Shown: positions 46,081-55,209, counted from the first letter of the stretch. The stretch is 64,000 nucleotides of DNA from Acidovorax sp. NB1 (GCF_005405905.1 NZ_BJHU01000057.1:124001-188000); one strand, 5' to 3'. The notes: a model not told the origin generated them from the letters alone. Program-made: numbers and translations.

Positions 46081-46731
46081 ATGCCGAGAATGATCGTTTC
46101 AATCGACGGGGTCGTCATCAAGGAAGTGCAACTGACCAAGGAGCGGACCACGCTCGGCCGACGCCCGTACAACGACATCGTGATCGACAACCTTGCCGTG
46201 AGCGGTGAGCATGCCGTGATCCACATGGCCGAACATGAGGTCGAGATCGAAGACCTGGGCAGCACCAACGGCACCTATGTGAATGCCAAAGCCGTTAAGC
46301 GCCAGGAGCTGCGCAACGGCGACACCATTGAAGTTGGCAAATACAAGATCCGCTTCCTGCAGGAAGCCGAAGGCCAGAACTTCGAGAAAACCATGATCTT
46401 CAAGCCGGGCATGGTTCCCCCCATGGGCGCGGCTGCGCGGCCGACCCCCACGGCGCCCGCCCCCATGCCCATCTCCGCAGTGATCCGCGTCATGTCGGGT
46501 GCAGCTGCCGGGCGCGAAGTGTCCCTGCAGAAGGTGGTGACGACCATCGGCAAACCTGGCGTTGCCGTGGCCTCCATCACCAAACGCCACCAGGGATTTG
46601 TGCTGGCCCACGTGGAGGGCCCCGAAACACCTCTGCTTAATGGCGCCTCGATCGGAACATCCCCCGTGCCTCTCAAGCATGGCGACCGGCTGGAACTGGC
46701 GGGCACCGAGATGCAATTCGAACAGGTCTGA
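46081..46731 (+). CDS. FHA-domain protein
   Basis: A 216-residue protein with an N-terminal FHA domain (GR at 26-27, SGEH at 41-44, STNGTYVN at 61-68), which binds phosphothreonine peptides. A Pro/Ala linker leads to a second FHA-like beta region that lacks the key residues. As the third gene of the operon, it is the likely target or adaptor of the kinase/phosphatase pair. The ATG follows GGAG. Confidence 0.9.
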   Translation: MPRMIVSIDGVVIKEVQLTKERTTLGRRPYNDIVIDNLAVSGEHAVIHMAEHEVEIEDLGSTNGTYVNAKAVKRQELRNGDTIEVGKYKIRFLQEAEGQNFEKTMIFKPGMVPPMGAAARPTPTAPAPMPISAVIRVMSGAAAGREVSLQKVVTTIGKPGVAVASITKRHQGFVLAHVEGPETPLLNGASIGTSPVPLKHGDRLELAGTEMQFEQV

Positions 46732-46813
46732 GGGCTAGCGCTGGTGTGGAGCCTTCACGGCTGCTACAACAGTGCTGTTACCGCACACCTTTCCACTCCA
46801 TGCGGCCAGGACC

Positions 46814-49078
46814 ATGCGACAGCAGCTATCGCACCTGTTCCTGCGCCGCTGGCGGCGTATCGCTGTCACCCTGATCCCGCTGGTCTTTGCGCTGCTGCAC
46901 ATTGCCGATGTGCTGCACTTGCAGGTGCTGGAACGGCTGGACAACATCATCTACGACACGCGCCTGCGGGTCACCATGCCCCGCACGCTGGACGAGCGCA
47001 TCGTCATCATCGACATCGATGAAAAGAGCCTGGGCCAGGTCGGCCAATGGCCATGGAGGCGCGACAAGCTGGCTGCCCTGACGCGCGAACTGTTCGAACG
47101 GCAACAGGTGTCGGTGCTGGGTTTCGATGTCGTGTTTGCAGAAGCAGATGAAAGCTCGGGGCTCTCCACACTGCGCGAGCTGGCGCAAGGCGCATTGCGC
47201 GAGCAACCCGGGTTCCAGGAACAACTTGCACGTCTTGCCCCGTCGCTGAACTACGACGCACTGTTTGCGCAGTCTCTGCAGGGCCGCCCTGTGGTCCTTG
47301 GCTACTACCTCTCGGGCAGCGACCGGGACGGCATCACCAAGGGGGCGTTGCCCCCTCCAGCGCTGCCGCTGGACCGCTTGCGCGGCTTGCCACTGATCGC
47401 CACGTCGTGGAAGGGCTATAGCAGCAACATCGAGAGTCTTGCGAACGCCGCACCCGCTGCCGGGTTCTTCAATTCGATCACCGACGAGGACGGCGTTGTG
47501 CGCTCCCTCCCGCTGCTGGCCGAGTACCAGGGGCAGTACTACGAATCACTGGCCCTGGCCATGTTCCGCGCCGTGATTGGCTCACCCGACATTCACCCGG
47601 GCTTCGCCAATCCGATCCCCAGCGGCACGCACGACGCCTTGCAAAGCATCGTGCTACGCGCCGATGGCCGCTCCCTCGCGCTGCCGGTGGATGATCAGCT
47701 GGCAACCCTCATCCCTTACCGAGGTCCGGGTGACGCCCGGGGTGGCTCCTTCCGGTATGTCTCTGCCTCGGATGTCCTGGAAGGCAAACTGCCACCAGGC
47801 CAACTCAAAGACCGGTTGGTGCTGGTGGGCTCCACAGCGCCCGGGCTGCTGGACCTGCGGGTGACCCCCGTCGGCCGAACCTATCCGGGAGTGGAAGCGC
47901 ATGCCAATGTGCTTTCAGCCTTTCTGGACGGCAAGAATATCGTGCGGCCCGACTACGCCATTGGCTTTGATGCCTTGCAGCTGCTGTGCGCCGGGCTGCT
48001 GCTGGCCATTGCACTGCCCCTGCTATCGGCATCCGCAGCAGTGCTGCTGAGCGGGGGCGTGGTGACCGCGCTGGTGAGCGTCAACCTTTGGCTGTATCTT
48101 GCCCACGGACTCGCTTTACCACTCGCCACGGCAGTCGTGATGGCGCTGCTGGCGTTTGCACTCAACATGGCGTATGGCTACTTTGTGGAGAGCCGCTCCA
48201 AGCGTGAACTGGCCACCCTGTTCAGCGCGTATGTGCCACCCGAGCTGGTGGCCGAGATGGTGAAGCAGCCCGAGCACTACAGCATGCAAGCGACCAACCG
48301 CGAGTTGACCGTGATGTTCTGTGACATGCGTGGCTTCACGGCGATGTCGGAGCGCATGGAGCCACTGCAGCTGCAGGCGTTGCTCAACGAGGTGTTCAGC
48401 AAACTCACCCACATCATCCGAAGTCACCGGGGAACCATTGACAAATACATGGGCGACTGCGTGATGGCATTTTGGGGTGCCCCCGTTGCCACTCCGGACC
48501 ACGCCCACCTGGCGGTATCGGCAGCGATGGAAATGGCCCAGGCCATCGGGCAGATCAATGCCGACCACCGGCAGCGTGGCCTGCCTGAAATCGGAGTAGG
48601 CATCGGGCTCAACACGGGCGTCATGTGCGTGGGCGACATGGGCTCGGACATCCGGCGCGCCTACACGGTCATCGGCGATGCCGTGAACCTGGGATCGCGG
48701 CTGGAGGGCCTGTCCAAACACTACGGCACTGCCATTGTGGTAAGTGAAAGTGCCCAGTCACTGGCCCCTCAGTTTGTCTGGCAGCAGATGGACCGCGTGC
48801 GCGTCAAAGGCAAAGCCCAGGCTGTTCCCATCTACCAACCCTTGGGCAAACTGGGGCAGGTGCCCCATCGCCAAGCGGAAGAGCTGGAAGTGTGGACGCA
48901 ATTTCTAGCAGCCTATGTTGCGCAGGAATGGGCACAATGTGATGCATTGTTGACTCAGTTGCGAGAGTTCGAGCCCAACGCCGTGCTGCACGCGCTGTAC
49001 GCCGAACGCGTGGCGAGCCTCCGGTTGTTGCCCTTCAACCCGGAGTGGGACAGCGCCACCAACTTCGACACCAAGTAA
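46814..49078 (+). CDS. CHASE2-domain adenylate/guanylate cyclase
   Basis: A 754-residue membrane cyclase. A CHASE2 sensor (about 40-340) follows an N-terminal helix; three helices lie at 370-440. The class III catalytic domain begins near 490: MFCDMRGFT and KYMGDCVMAFWGAP carry the two metal Asp residues, and VIGDAVNLGSRLEG is the transition-state region. The Lys in DKYMGD fits adenylate cyclase. The CHASE2 domain is of the same type as in the kinase two genes upstream. Confidence 0.9.
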   Translation: MRQQLSHLFLRRWRRIAVTLIPLVFALLHIADVLHLQVLERLDNIIYDTRLRVTMPRTLDERIVIIDIDEKSLGQVGQWPWRRDKLAALTRELFERQQVSVLGFDVVFAEADESSGLSTLRELAQGALREQPGFQEQLARLAPSLNYDALFAQSLQGRPVVLGYYLSGSDRDGITKGALPPPALPLDRLRGLPLIATSWKGYSSNIESLANAAPAAGFFNSITDEDGVVRSLPLLAEYQGQYYESLALAMFRAVIGSPDIHPGFANPIPSGTHDALQSIVLRADGRSLALPVDDQLATLIPYRGPGDARGGSFRYVSASDVLEGKLPPGQLKDRLVLVGSTAPGLLDLRVTPVGRTYPGVEAHANVLSAFLDGKNIVRPDYAIGFDALQLLCAGLLLAIALPLLSASAAVLLSGGVVTALVSVNLWLYLAHGLALPLATAVVMALLAFALNMAYGYFVESRSKRELATLFSAYVPPELVAEMVKQPEHYSMQATNRELTVMFCDMRGFTAMSERMEPLQLQALLNEVFSKLTHIIRSHRGTIDKYMGDCVMAFWGAPVATPDHAHLAVSAAMEMAQAIGQINADHRQRGLPEIGVGIGLNTGVMCVGDMGSDIRRAYTVIGDAVNLGSRLEGLSKHYGTAIVVSESAQSLAPQFVWQQMDRVRVKGKAQAVPIYQPLGKLGQVPHRQAEELEVWTQFLAAYVAQEWAQCDALLTQLREFEPNAVLHALYAERVASLRLLPFNPEWDSATNFDTK

Positions 49079-49115
49079 ATAGATAGGCAACCAAACAACA
49101 GCGGGAAGGCTTCAC

Positions 49116-49901
49116 ATGCAGGTTCGCGTGCTGGGTTGCTCCGGTGCCATCGCCAAGGACTGTCGCACGACGTCCTTCTTGATTGGAGACCGCATCCTTA
49201 TCGATGCGGGCACCGGCGTGGGCGACCTTACGCTGGAGGAAATGGGCCGAATTGACCATGTCCTGCTCACCCACTCGCATCTCGACCATATCGCCGCACT
49301 GCCCCTGATGCTGGACGCGGTATCGTCCTTGCGCCGCAGCCCCTTGCAGGTCCATGCCTTGCCCGCCACGATCGCAGCACTCCAGACGCACGTGTTCAAC
49401 AATGTGATTTGGCCAGACTTCAGCACGATCCCATCGCAAGCATCGCCATTCCTTCAGTACCAAGCCTTTGCGACCGGCGAGTTGCTGGCGATAGACGGCA
49501 CCGAAATCGAAGTTCTCCCTGCGCGCCACACCGTCCCTGCCGTAGGCTTCGCCGTACGCGGAGACGCGGGCTGGTGGGTGTTCAGTGGCGACACCGAACG
49601 CAACCAGGCCTTCTGGGACCGCGTTAACACGCTGCCCGTAGCCTACCTCGTCATAGAAACCGCCTTCAGCAACCGCGAACGCGATCTTGCGCGCCGCAGC
49701 CTGCATCTGTCACCCGACACCCTGGCCCAGGAACTGGCGCATATCCGCCCGGCGAACCGCTATCCCATCTACATCACACACACCAAGCCTTCGGAAACCG
49801 AACTCATCATGGAGGAGATTCGGCAGCTAGATCGCCTCACTGGCTCCCTGGGCCCACACGACATTCGGTGGCTGAGCGCTGGTCAAACACTGGAAGTGTG
49901 A
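49116..49901 (+). CDS. MBL-fold 3',5'-cyclic-nucleotide phosphodiesterase-like protein
   Basis: A 261-residue metallo-beta-lactamase-fold hydrolase with HSHLDH at 53-58 for the binuclear metal site, followed by later FSGDTE and ITHTKPSE ligands. The spacing fits the class II/MBL cyclic-nucleotide phosphodiesterases. Lying 38 bases after a cyclase, it most simply degrades the product of that cyclase. The GGGAAGG before ATG 49116 supports the start. A generic MBL hydrolase is the alternative. Confidence 0.78.
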   Translation: MQVRVLGCSGAIAKDCRTTSFLIGDRILIDAGTGVGDLTLEEMGRIDHVLLTHSHLDHIAALPLMLDAVSSLRRSPLQVHALPATIAALQTHVFNNVIWPDFSTIPSQASPFLQYQAFATGELLAIDGTEIEVLPARHTVPAVGFAVRGDAGWWVFSGDTERNQAFWDRVNTLPVAYLVIETAFSNRERDLARRSLHLSPDTLAQELAHIRPANRYPIYITHTKPSETELIMEEIRQLDRLTGSLGPHDIRWLSAGQTLEV

Positions 49902-50160
49902 GAGTCGGCTTGACAATACTGGCTGACAAAAATGTAACCACCAAAGGGAAAAATGGGCTTTTCTGATGCAACGCAGTCCGCTCAAACACCAACCTCTGCA
50001 CCGGTTGGTGAACAATGTTGAAGAGCAAGTCTTTTTGCTGATGTTTGTTCGTCAAGCGCTTGACTTCGTTCCATTGAGCCCCGCGCAGAAGAGCAGTTTC
50101 TACTCTCACCCAGGCTCTGCAAGACATTTCTGAGGACAACAGCGGCAGCTAGGCCAAGCA
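49902..50160. other. Non-coding region upstream of pilA
   Basis: Roughly 260 bases without a gene. It is less G+C-rich than its neighbours and contains the imperfect palindrome CCAACCTCTGCACCGGTTGG near 49989. PilR-type enhancer sites could lie here, but none is distinct. Confidence 0.5.
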
Positions 50161-50175
50161 GGCACGCGGATTGCA
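50161..50175 (+). promoter_or_regulatory. Predicted sigma-54 promoter of pilA
   Basis: GGCACG-N4-TTGCA matches the -24/-12 consensus, with GG and GC 10 bases apart. Transcription would start near 50186, about 30 bases before the ATG. pilA genes are classically RpoN- and PilR-dependent. Confidence 0.75.
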
Positions 50176-50214
50176 TAGCAAACGCGCATTTGCAACTTTC
50201 CTAAGGAGTTTTTC

Positions 50215-50736
50215 ATGAAACGCTATATCCAAAAGGGGTTTACCCTGATTGAGCTGATGATCGTGGTTGCGATCATCGGTATTCTTGCAGCCGTGGCCCT
50301 GCCAGCCTACCAGGACTACACAATCCGTGCGCGTGTTACGGAAGGCTTGGCCTTGTCGGCAGCTGCAAAGCTGAATGTTGCCGAGTTTGCGGCACGCGGT
50401 GCAGATGTTGCGGTTGCGACTGGGTACAACACGGGGTTCAATGTGGTTGCCTTCCAGCCAACTGCAAACGTCCTGAACTTGACCATTGCCCCTGCAACTG
50501 GAGTGATCTCGATCAACTACACAGCTCGTGTGCAGCCTGCAGCAACCAATTTGCTTACACTGAATCCGTACACGGGAACTCAAGCGGCTCCAGTAGTTCT
50601 CCCGGTCGGTACGGGTGTATTCTCCCCACCAGCCGAGCCTATTAAGTGGCGTTGCCGCGCCGCCGGCGCTGTTGGCACCTTGATTGGCACTGCAGGTACG
50701 ATACCCGCCCGCTTGGCTCCTGGCGAGTGCCGTTAA
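50215..50736 (+). CDS. pilA: Type IV pilin (PilA)
   Basis: A 173-residue major pilin. The prepilin leader MKRYIQKG is cut before Phe9 (FTLIEL) and Glu13 is the conserved Glu5 of the mature protein; the N-terminal helix runs to about residue 35. Cys147 and Cys172 can form the C-terminal D-region loop, leaving 24 residues between them. CTAAGGAG precedes ATG 50215. It lies behind a sigma-54 promoter and before a TfpX/TfpZ-like gene, typical of pilin-accessory pairs. Confidence 0.95.
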   Translation: MKRYIQKGFTLIELMIVVAIIGILAAVALPAYQDYTIRARVTEGLALSAAAKLNVAEFAARGADVAVATGYNTGFNVVAFQPTANVLNLTIAPATGVISINYTARVQPAATNLLTLNPYTGTQAAPVVLPVGTGVFSPPAEPIKWRCRAAGAVGTLIGTAGTIPARLAPGECR

Positions 50737-50753
50737 TAGCTTCGACAGAGATC

Positions 50754-50782
50754 AAAAAGGAGCGCTCAGGCGCTCCTTTTTT
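50754..50782 (+). terminator. Rho-independent terminator between pilA and the accessory gene
   Basis: AAAAAGGAGCGC, loop TCAG, then GCGCTCC and six T; 12-bp stem. The next gene starts four bases after the T run, so read-through is needed for it to share the pilA transcript. Confidence 0.88.
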
Positions 50783-50786
50783 ATTT

Positions 50787-51566
50787 ATGAAAATAATTCT
50801 CAAAGACAGAATTAACGCCGCATTACGTGCATTCTTTTTTCACGTGGCAATTTCCAGTCTTGTGGCGTCTGTAGCTGCGATCATTGTCTTTCTCATATGG
50901 TATCCGCAACCCTATCTTGACATGCTAGGGGGTAGTGGTTTGTTTCTATTAATTGTAGGTGTCGATGTAGCCTGTGGCCCACTACTAACATTGGTCATCT
51001 TTAGCCCCAAGAAATCCCGCAGAGAATTGATGCTAGATTTTTCATTGGTGGCGATACTACAAATTGTAGCGCTCGCATATGGAATTTACACAATGGCACT
51101 CGCTCGGCCAGTTTATCTTGCTTACGAGCTAGATAGATTTAGAGTAATATCTTTTGCCGATCTGGAAAATAATTCAATCTCACAAAAGCCCTCATCAATT
51201 TCAAACCCAAGCTGGACTGGGCCAGCAGCGATAGCAATTCGAGTTGCACAACCAGATGACCCGGACTACTTGGATCAGGTATCACTCTCAATTTCTGGCT
51301 TAGAACCTGTCTTTAGACCAGATCGATGGGAGTCTTATGAAAATCAAAGAGATTTGATTTTAAAAAAATCACACACGATCGATGCTTTGATAAAAAAATA
51401 TCCGGAAAGCAAAGAATCAATTGAGTTAATATTAAAAAATATCGATGCAACAAAAGAGGAAATCAACTGGCTCCCGATGCAATCCAGAAAAAGCACATCA
51501 TGGGTGGTTCTAGTTAGTAAAAAAAATGCCGCCATTCTTGGCTTTCTACCCTATGATGGTTTTTAA
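50787..51566 (+). CDS. TfpX/TfpZ-type type IV pilin accessory protein
   Basis: A 259-residue protein with helices at about 10-38, 45-65 and 80-105 and a C-terminal soluble region. The position after pilA and the pattern LLIVGVDVACGPLLTLVIF match the TfpX/TfpZ pilin accessory family, which are needed for assembly of their own pilin type. The gene is clearly AT-rich against the rest of the window, suggesting transfer together with its pilin type. ATG 50787 has no free Shine-Dalgarno; the only GGAG is inside the terminator stem 24 bases upstream. Confidence 0.8.
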   Translation: MKIILKDRINAALRAFFFHVAISSLVASVAAIIVFLIWYPQPYLDMLGGSGLFLLIVGVDVACGPLLTLVIFSPKKSRRELMLDFSLVAILQIVALAYGIYTMALARPVYLAYELDRFRVISFADLENNSISQKPSSISNPSWTGPAAIAIRVAQPDDPDYLDQVSLSISGLEPVFRPDRWESYENQRDLILKKSHTIDALIKKYPESKESIELILKNIDATKEEINWLPMQSRKSTSWVVLVSKKNAAILGFLPYDGF

Positions 51567-51623
51567 TCAACAAGCTCCGGCCATTCAGAATTAGCTCGCA
51601 GCATTCCATCTAACACCCGGTGG

Positions 51624-52716
51624 TCTCAATTCTGAAGTGCAACACCTGAACCCCAGGTAAATTGCACAGATGACTTCACGACACACGCACTTGCAGCCAG
51701 GGGATCGACTGACCCTGGGGTCACTTGTCCAGTAGGGTCTGAGCCAACGATCCATCGCCCACCTGCTCGGGCACAGTCCCAACGCCGTCTGCCGCGGGCT
51801 GGCACGCAATGGCTGCGCTGCCCAGGGTTGTGCCTTCAAACCCGCCGAGGCCGCCTGTGAAGCCCGTCGCGTTGCCGCACGACCACGGCCTAAGCTGCAC
51901 CCACAAGGTTGCGCTGTGGCATGTGATCTTTTGCTGTAGCGTTGGTCGCCCCAGCAGATTGCCTACACACTGCGGAATATGCATCCCGATGACCCCAGCC
52001 AGCGTGCGCACCATGAGTCGATCTACAACGCCATCTACACCGATCCCCGTAGGGAGCTGACGAAAAAGTTGATCGCGCTGGGGCCGCAGCGGTGTCGCCC
52101 TCGCCCGGCAGGACAAGAGCGTTGTGGGTAGCTTCCCGAGATGGTCAGCATCCACGTGCGCCCCCCCCGAAGTCAACGATTGGCTGATGCCAGGGCATTG
52201 GGAGGGTGATTTGATCAAGGGCGCCAACAATCAGTCTGCCGTGGGTGTGCTGGTCGAGCGCAGCACGCGCCCGGTGTGCTGCTGCGCCTTATGCCCGATG
52301 CCACGGCCGAGTCGGCATTGGCCGCCTTCACGGTCAAGCTCAGCCAAGTGGCGCAGCCCTTGCGCCAGACGCTCAGCTACGACCAGGGCAAGGAAATGGC
52401 GCGCCATCGGGAGTTGGCCCAAGCCACGCGGGCATGCGGGCGTACTTCTGTGATCCGTACAGCCCCTGGCAGCGGGGCAGTTGCGAGAACACGAGTGGGT
52501 TGCTGCGCCAGTTCCTACCCAAGGGTACGGATCTGGGCACACATGATCAAGAGGCCTCGGACTCCATTGCCGATCTGATGAACAACCGGCCTCGCCAGAC
52601 GCTAGACTGAAAATCGCCGTACAAAGCATTTCAGCAGTTCATGCAGGCCATTGCGCAGCGCCAGGGCGCTACCATTCACAGAGTCTCAATGGTGGGGTTG
52701 CACTTCAGAATTGAGA
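51624..52716 (+). mobile_element. IS30-family insertion sequence, inactivated
   Basis: About 1.09 kb bounded by 20-bp perfect terminal inverted repeats: TCTCAATTCTGAAGTGCAAC at 51624-51643, and its complement at 52697-52716. The length and the content (IS30 transposase remnants) fit the family. No target duplication is apparent. The right end lies inside the 3' end of moaC. Confidence 0.87.
51670..52610 (+). pseudogene. IS30-family transposase, broken
   Basis: The frame from ATG 51670 is stopped by TAG at 51733, after 21 codons, but continues with GLSQRSIAHLLGHSPNAV (helix-turn-helix). Later pieces of the DDE catalytic domain lie in shifted frames: [19 protein letters not shown] (52199-), [18 protein letters not shown] (52378-), and [20 protein letters not shown] (52474-). 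An eight-C run at 52160-52168 is one likely slippage site. There are at least three frameshifts plus one nonsense change, so no active transposase is made. Confidence 0.87.
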
Positions 52717-53202
52717 TCGCCCACTATCACTCGCTCGCCACGTACCAGACTTTCCACCACTCTTCTCCGTCACGCGGACACCATGAATCGCCATACCTCT
52801 ATCAACCGCTTTGCACATATCAAAAACAGTTAGCAAAACAACCTGCACTGCCGTCAACGCCTCCATTTCGACCCCGGTCGGCCCCATGGTCTCCACGGTA
52901 GCAGTGCATTGAACCGCACTGTCGGCATGTAGTAACTCGAATTCCACAGCCACCCGGGTCAGCGCCAGGGGGTGGCATAGTGGAATCAATTCACTTGTCT
53001 TCTTCGCGGCCATGATGCCCGCGATGCGCGCGATGCCAAGCACGTCTCCTTTTTTGGCTGTGCCGCTTTCTATGATGGCAAGCGTTGCCGGCTGCATCTC
53101 GATACGGCCGGTCGCCACTGCGATGCGGTGGGTGGCGGGTTTAGCGCCCACATCCACCATATGGGCTTGGCCTTGGGCGTCGAAATGGGTGAGAGAGGAC
53201 AT
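52705..53202 (-). CDS. moaC: Cyclic pyranopterin monophosphate synthase MoaC
   Basis: A 165-residue MoaC, the second enzyme of molybdenum-cofactor synthesis. Typical segments are [29 protein letters not shown]-type core (here [19 protein letters not shown]), and [23 protein letters not shown]. The last residues, GRSQF, run into the IS30 right inverted repeat, where the TGA at 52705-52707 ends the frame. The protein is otherwise full length, so function is probably kept. ATG 53202 is the family-typical start (MSSLTHFD). Confidence 0.93.
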   Translation of the reverse strand: MSSLTHFDAQGQAHMVDVGAKPATHRIAVATGRIEMQPATLAIIESGTAKKGDVLGIARIAGIMAAKKTSELIPLCHPLALTRVAVEFELLHADSAVQCTATVETMGPTGVEMEALTAVQVVLLTVFDMCKAVDRGMAIHGVRVTEKSGGKSGTWRASDSGRSQF

Positions 53203-53264
53203 AGCGGAGTACTGGTAGTAGGAGTTGTTGCGAAACAATCGGCGGCTCAGGGCATCATACGGAC

Positions 53265-54857
53265 ATGCGGAACTGCTTTTGGCCACGGGGGCTTGCCGTC
53301 TTGCCCCGGCACCATCTTCTTGCTGATTTCTGTCTTTTTTCGCCCTTTGTGCGCGTCAGACGGGCTCATATTGCTATATTATTTATAGCAATATGGTTGG
53401 TACTACCAGCCAATGCGCAGTCCCCGCTGCCTACGCTAGGCGAAAGCAGCGACCTCACCACCAGCGCCGAGCGTCGCCTGGGCGATCGCATCATCCGGGA
53501 GCTGTACAGGGATCCCGACTATATCGACGACCCCGTCATTGCAGACTATGTGCAGGGCATATGGCAGCCGCTGATGGCTGCAGCCAAGGCGCGGGGTGAA
53601 CTTTCTGGCGAGCTGGACGAGCGCTTCGCTTGGGAGATCCTGCTGGGGCGGGATCGCACGGTGAACGCGTTTGCGTTGCCTGGCGGTTACCTGGGGGTGC
53701 ACCTGGGCCTGGTGGGGGTGGTAACAACACGCGATGAACTCGCATCCGTGCTCGCCCACGAACTCAGCCATGTCACCCAGCGCCACATCTCACGCCTGAT
53801 CACGCAGCAGAGCAAACAGACCCCACTGCTGCTGGGCGCACTGGTGCTGGGCGCGCTGGCCGCCAGCAAGAACCCTGGCGCCACGCAAGCCCTGGTGGTG
53901 GGAGGGCAGGCCCTGGCGATGCAGAACCAGCTCAACTTCTCGCGCGACATGGAGCGCGAGGCGGACCGCATCGGCTACGGGCTGATGGCACCGGCGGGGT
54001 TTGCGCCCCAAGGCTTTGTGAGCATGTTTGACAAGCTGCAGCAGGCCAATCGGCTCAATGACAATGGCTCGTGGCCCTATCTGCGCAGCCATCCATTGAC
54101 CAGCGAGCGCATGGCAGACATGCAATCGCGCAATCCGCCTGGCAGCAGTTCAGGCCCAACCGCACCCACCTCCTTGGACCATGCTTTAGTGGCCGCCCGC
54201 GCGCGGGTGCTCTCCAACCCCGGGGTGGACACCTTGCGCCAATGGGTCAATGAGCCCCAGGGCATCGGGTTCGCTGGCCAGCCGCTGCAGCGACGCGCGG
54301 CAGCGTTGTACGCCGCTGCCCTCGGGGGCCTGCAGCTGCGTGACATGGGGGGCGCGCGATCTACCGCGCTGAAGCTCGAAGCACTGGTCCAGTCCGACCC
54401 TGCCGCGCTGCGCCTTGTGCGCTTGTTGCGTGCAGAGATCGAGCTGACCACTGGCGATGCAGCAGCGGCGATGGCCGCACTGCCAGAAGCCCAGGGCGCC
54501 AGCACGCGCAGGCCGGAGCTGTTGCTGCGCAGCCAAGCCTTGCTCAAGGCCGGCCAGGCAGCCACGGGAACGGGTCCACTGCAAACCTGGGTGTCCAGCC
54601 ATCCCAAAGACGCCAGCGCATGGCTCCTGCTGGCTGCATTGTGGCAAGCCCAGAACCAGGGCCTGCGCGCCATCCGCGCGGAGGCCGAGGCCCATGCTGC
54701 GCGGTATGACTACGCTGCGGCGGTGGACCGGTTCAAGGCAGGCCAGGATATGGCCCGCCGTGGTGGTGCGGCGGCGGACCACATTGAAGCGTCCATCATC
54801 GACACCCGGCTGCGCGCCATGGAGTCACTTCTTCGTGAACAGGCCGCCGAGCGCTGA
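53265..54857 (+). CDS. M48-family metalloprotease with TPR-like C-terminus (BepA-like)
   Basis: A 530-residue periplasmic protease. A signal peptide precedes PANAQ near residue 52. The zinc motif HELSH at 165-169 and the third ligand in READRIG (near 232) are intact. The C-terminal 200 residues are Ala-rich paired helices like the TPR domain of BepA/YfgC, which takes part in outer-membrane protein assembly and degradation. An in-frame GTG at 53349 would give an ordinary short signal peptide, so the true start is uncertain. Its 3' end overlaps the convergent membrane-protein gene by 33 bases. Confidence 0.87.
   Translation: MRNCFWPRGLAVLPRHHLLADFCLFSPFVRVRRAHIAILFIAIWLVLPANAQSPLPTLGESSDLTTSAERRLGDRIIRELYRDPDYIDDPVIADYVQGIWQPLMAAAKARGELSGELDERFAWEILLGRDRTVNAFALPGGYLGVHLGLVGVVTTRDELASVLAHELSHVTQRHISRLITQQSKQTPLLLGALVLGALAASKNPGATQALVVGGQALAMQNQLNFSRDMEREADRIGYGLMAPAGFAPQGFVSMFDKLQQANRLNDNGSWPYLRSHPLTSERMADMQSRNPPGSSSGPTAPTSLDHALVAARARVLSNPGVDTLRQWVNEPQGIGFAGQPLQRRAAALYAAALGGLQLRDMGGARSTALKLEALVQSDPAALRLVRLLRAEIELTTGDAAAAMAALPEAQGASTRRPELLLRSQALLKAGQAATGTGPLQTWVSSHPKDASAWLLLAALWQAQNQGLRAIRAEAEAHAARYDYAAAVDRFKAGQDMARRGGAAADHIEASIIDTRLRAMESLLREQAAER
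53367..53395. repeat. Perfect 12-bp inverted repeat in the protease 5' region
   Basis: CATATTGCTATA, loop TTATT, TATAGCAATATG. AT-rich hairpin inside the predicted signal-peptide codons of the M48 protease and 18 bases after the alternative GTG start. Confidence 0.75.
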
Positions 54858-55178
54858 TTCGATCAGTACGCCCAACACAGAGTAAATGAGCGAGCCCAAC
54901 AGGGCTGCGCCAAACCCGGTGACATGGAAGCCGTCAAGCACGCTGGCGGCTGCCCAGAACATCAGTGCGTTGATGACGAACAAGAAGAGCCCCACGGTCA
55001 CGATGGTGACCGGCAGTGTCAGCACCACCAGCACCGGCCGCAGGACCACATTGAACAAGCCGATCACGAAGGCCGCGATCAACGCCGAGGAAAAGCTTTT
55101 CACCTCGACGCCACTGTAGATGTACGCCACGAACAACAGCGCGGCTGCGCTGAGCAGCCATTTGAGAAGAAGTTTCAT
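54825..55178 (-). CDS. Phage holin family IV-type membrane protein
   Basis: A 117-residue protein with four hydrophobic helices (about 3-22, 30-50, 53-75 and 88-108). FNVVLRPVLVVLTLPVTIVTVGLF is the conserved core of the Phage_holin_4_2 family (shown here only in part as VLTLPVTIVTVG). These chromosomal proteins are not linked to phages here and their function is unknown. ATG 55178 is chosen; longer frames run into the terminator at 55210. Confidence 0.82.
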   Translation of the reverse strand: MKLLLKWLLSAAALLFVAYIYSGVEVKSFSSALIAAFVIGLFNVVLRPVLVVLTLPVTIVTVGLFLFVINALMFWAAASVLDGFHVTGFGAALLGSLIYSVLGVLIESALGGLFTKK

Positions 55179-55209
55179 GGCCAAAGAATAGCACCGGCCA
55201 GCGGGCAAG

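Noticed and set aside
42558-46731. Kinase-phosphatase-FHA genes as part of a type VI secretion locus
   Set aside because: No Tss structural gene (sheath, ClpV, VgrG, Hcp, membrane complex) is nearby, and the partners are a cyclase and a hydrolase.
51567-51623. Target-site duplication flanking the IS30 remnant
   Set aside because: The bases outside the two 20-bp ends (GGTGG and TCGCC) do not match, so no duplication can be claimed.
54825-55178. Holin family gene as evidence of a prophage
   Set aside because: No other phage gene is present. Chromosomal members of this family are common in betaproteobacteria.
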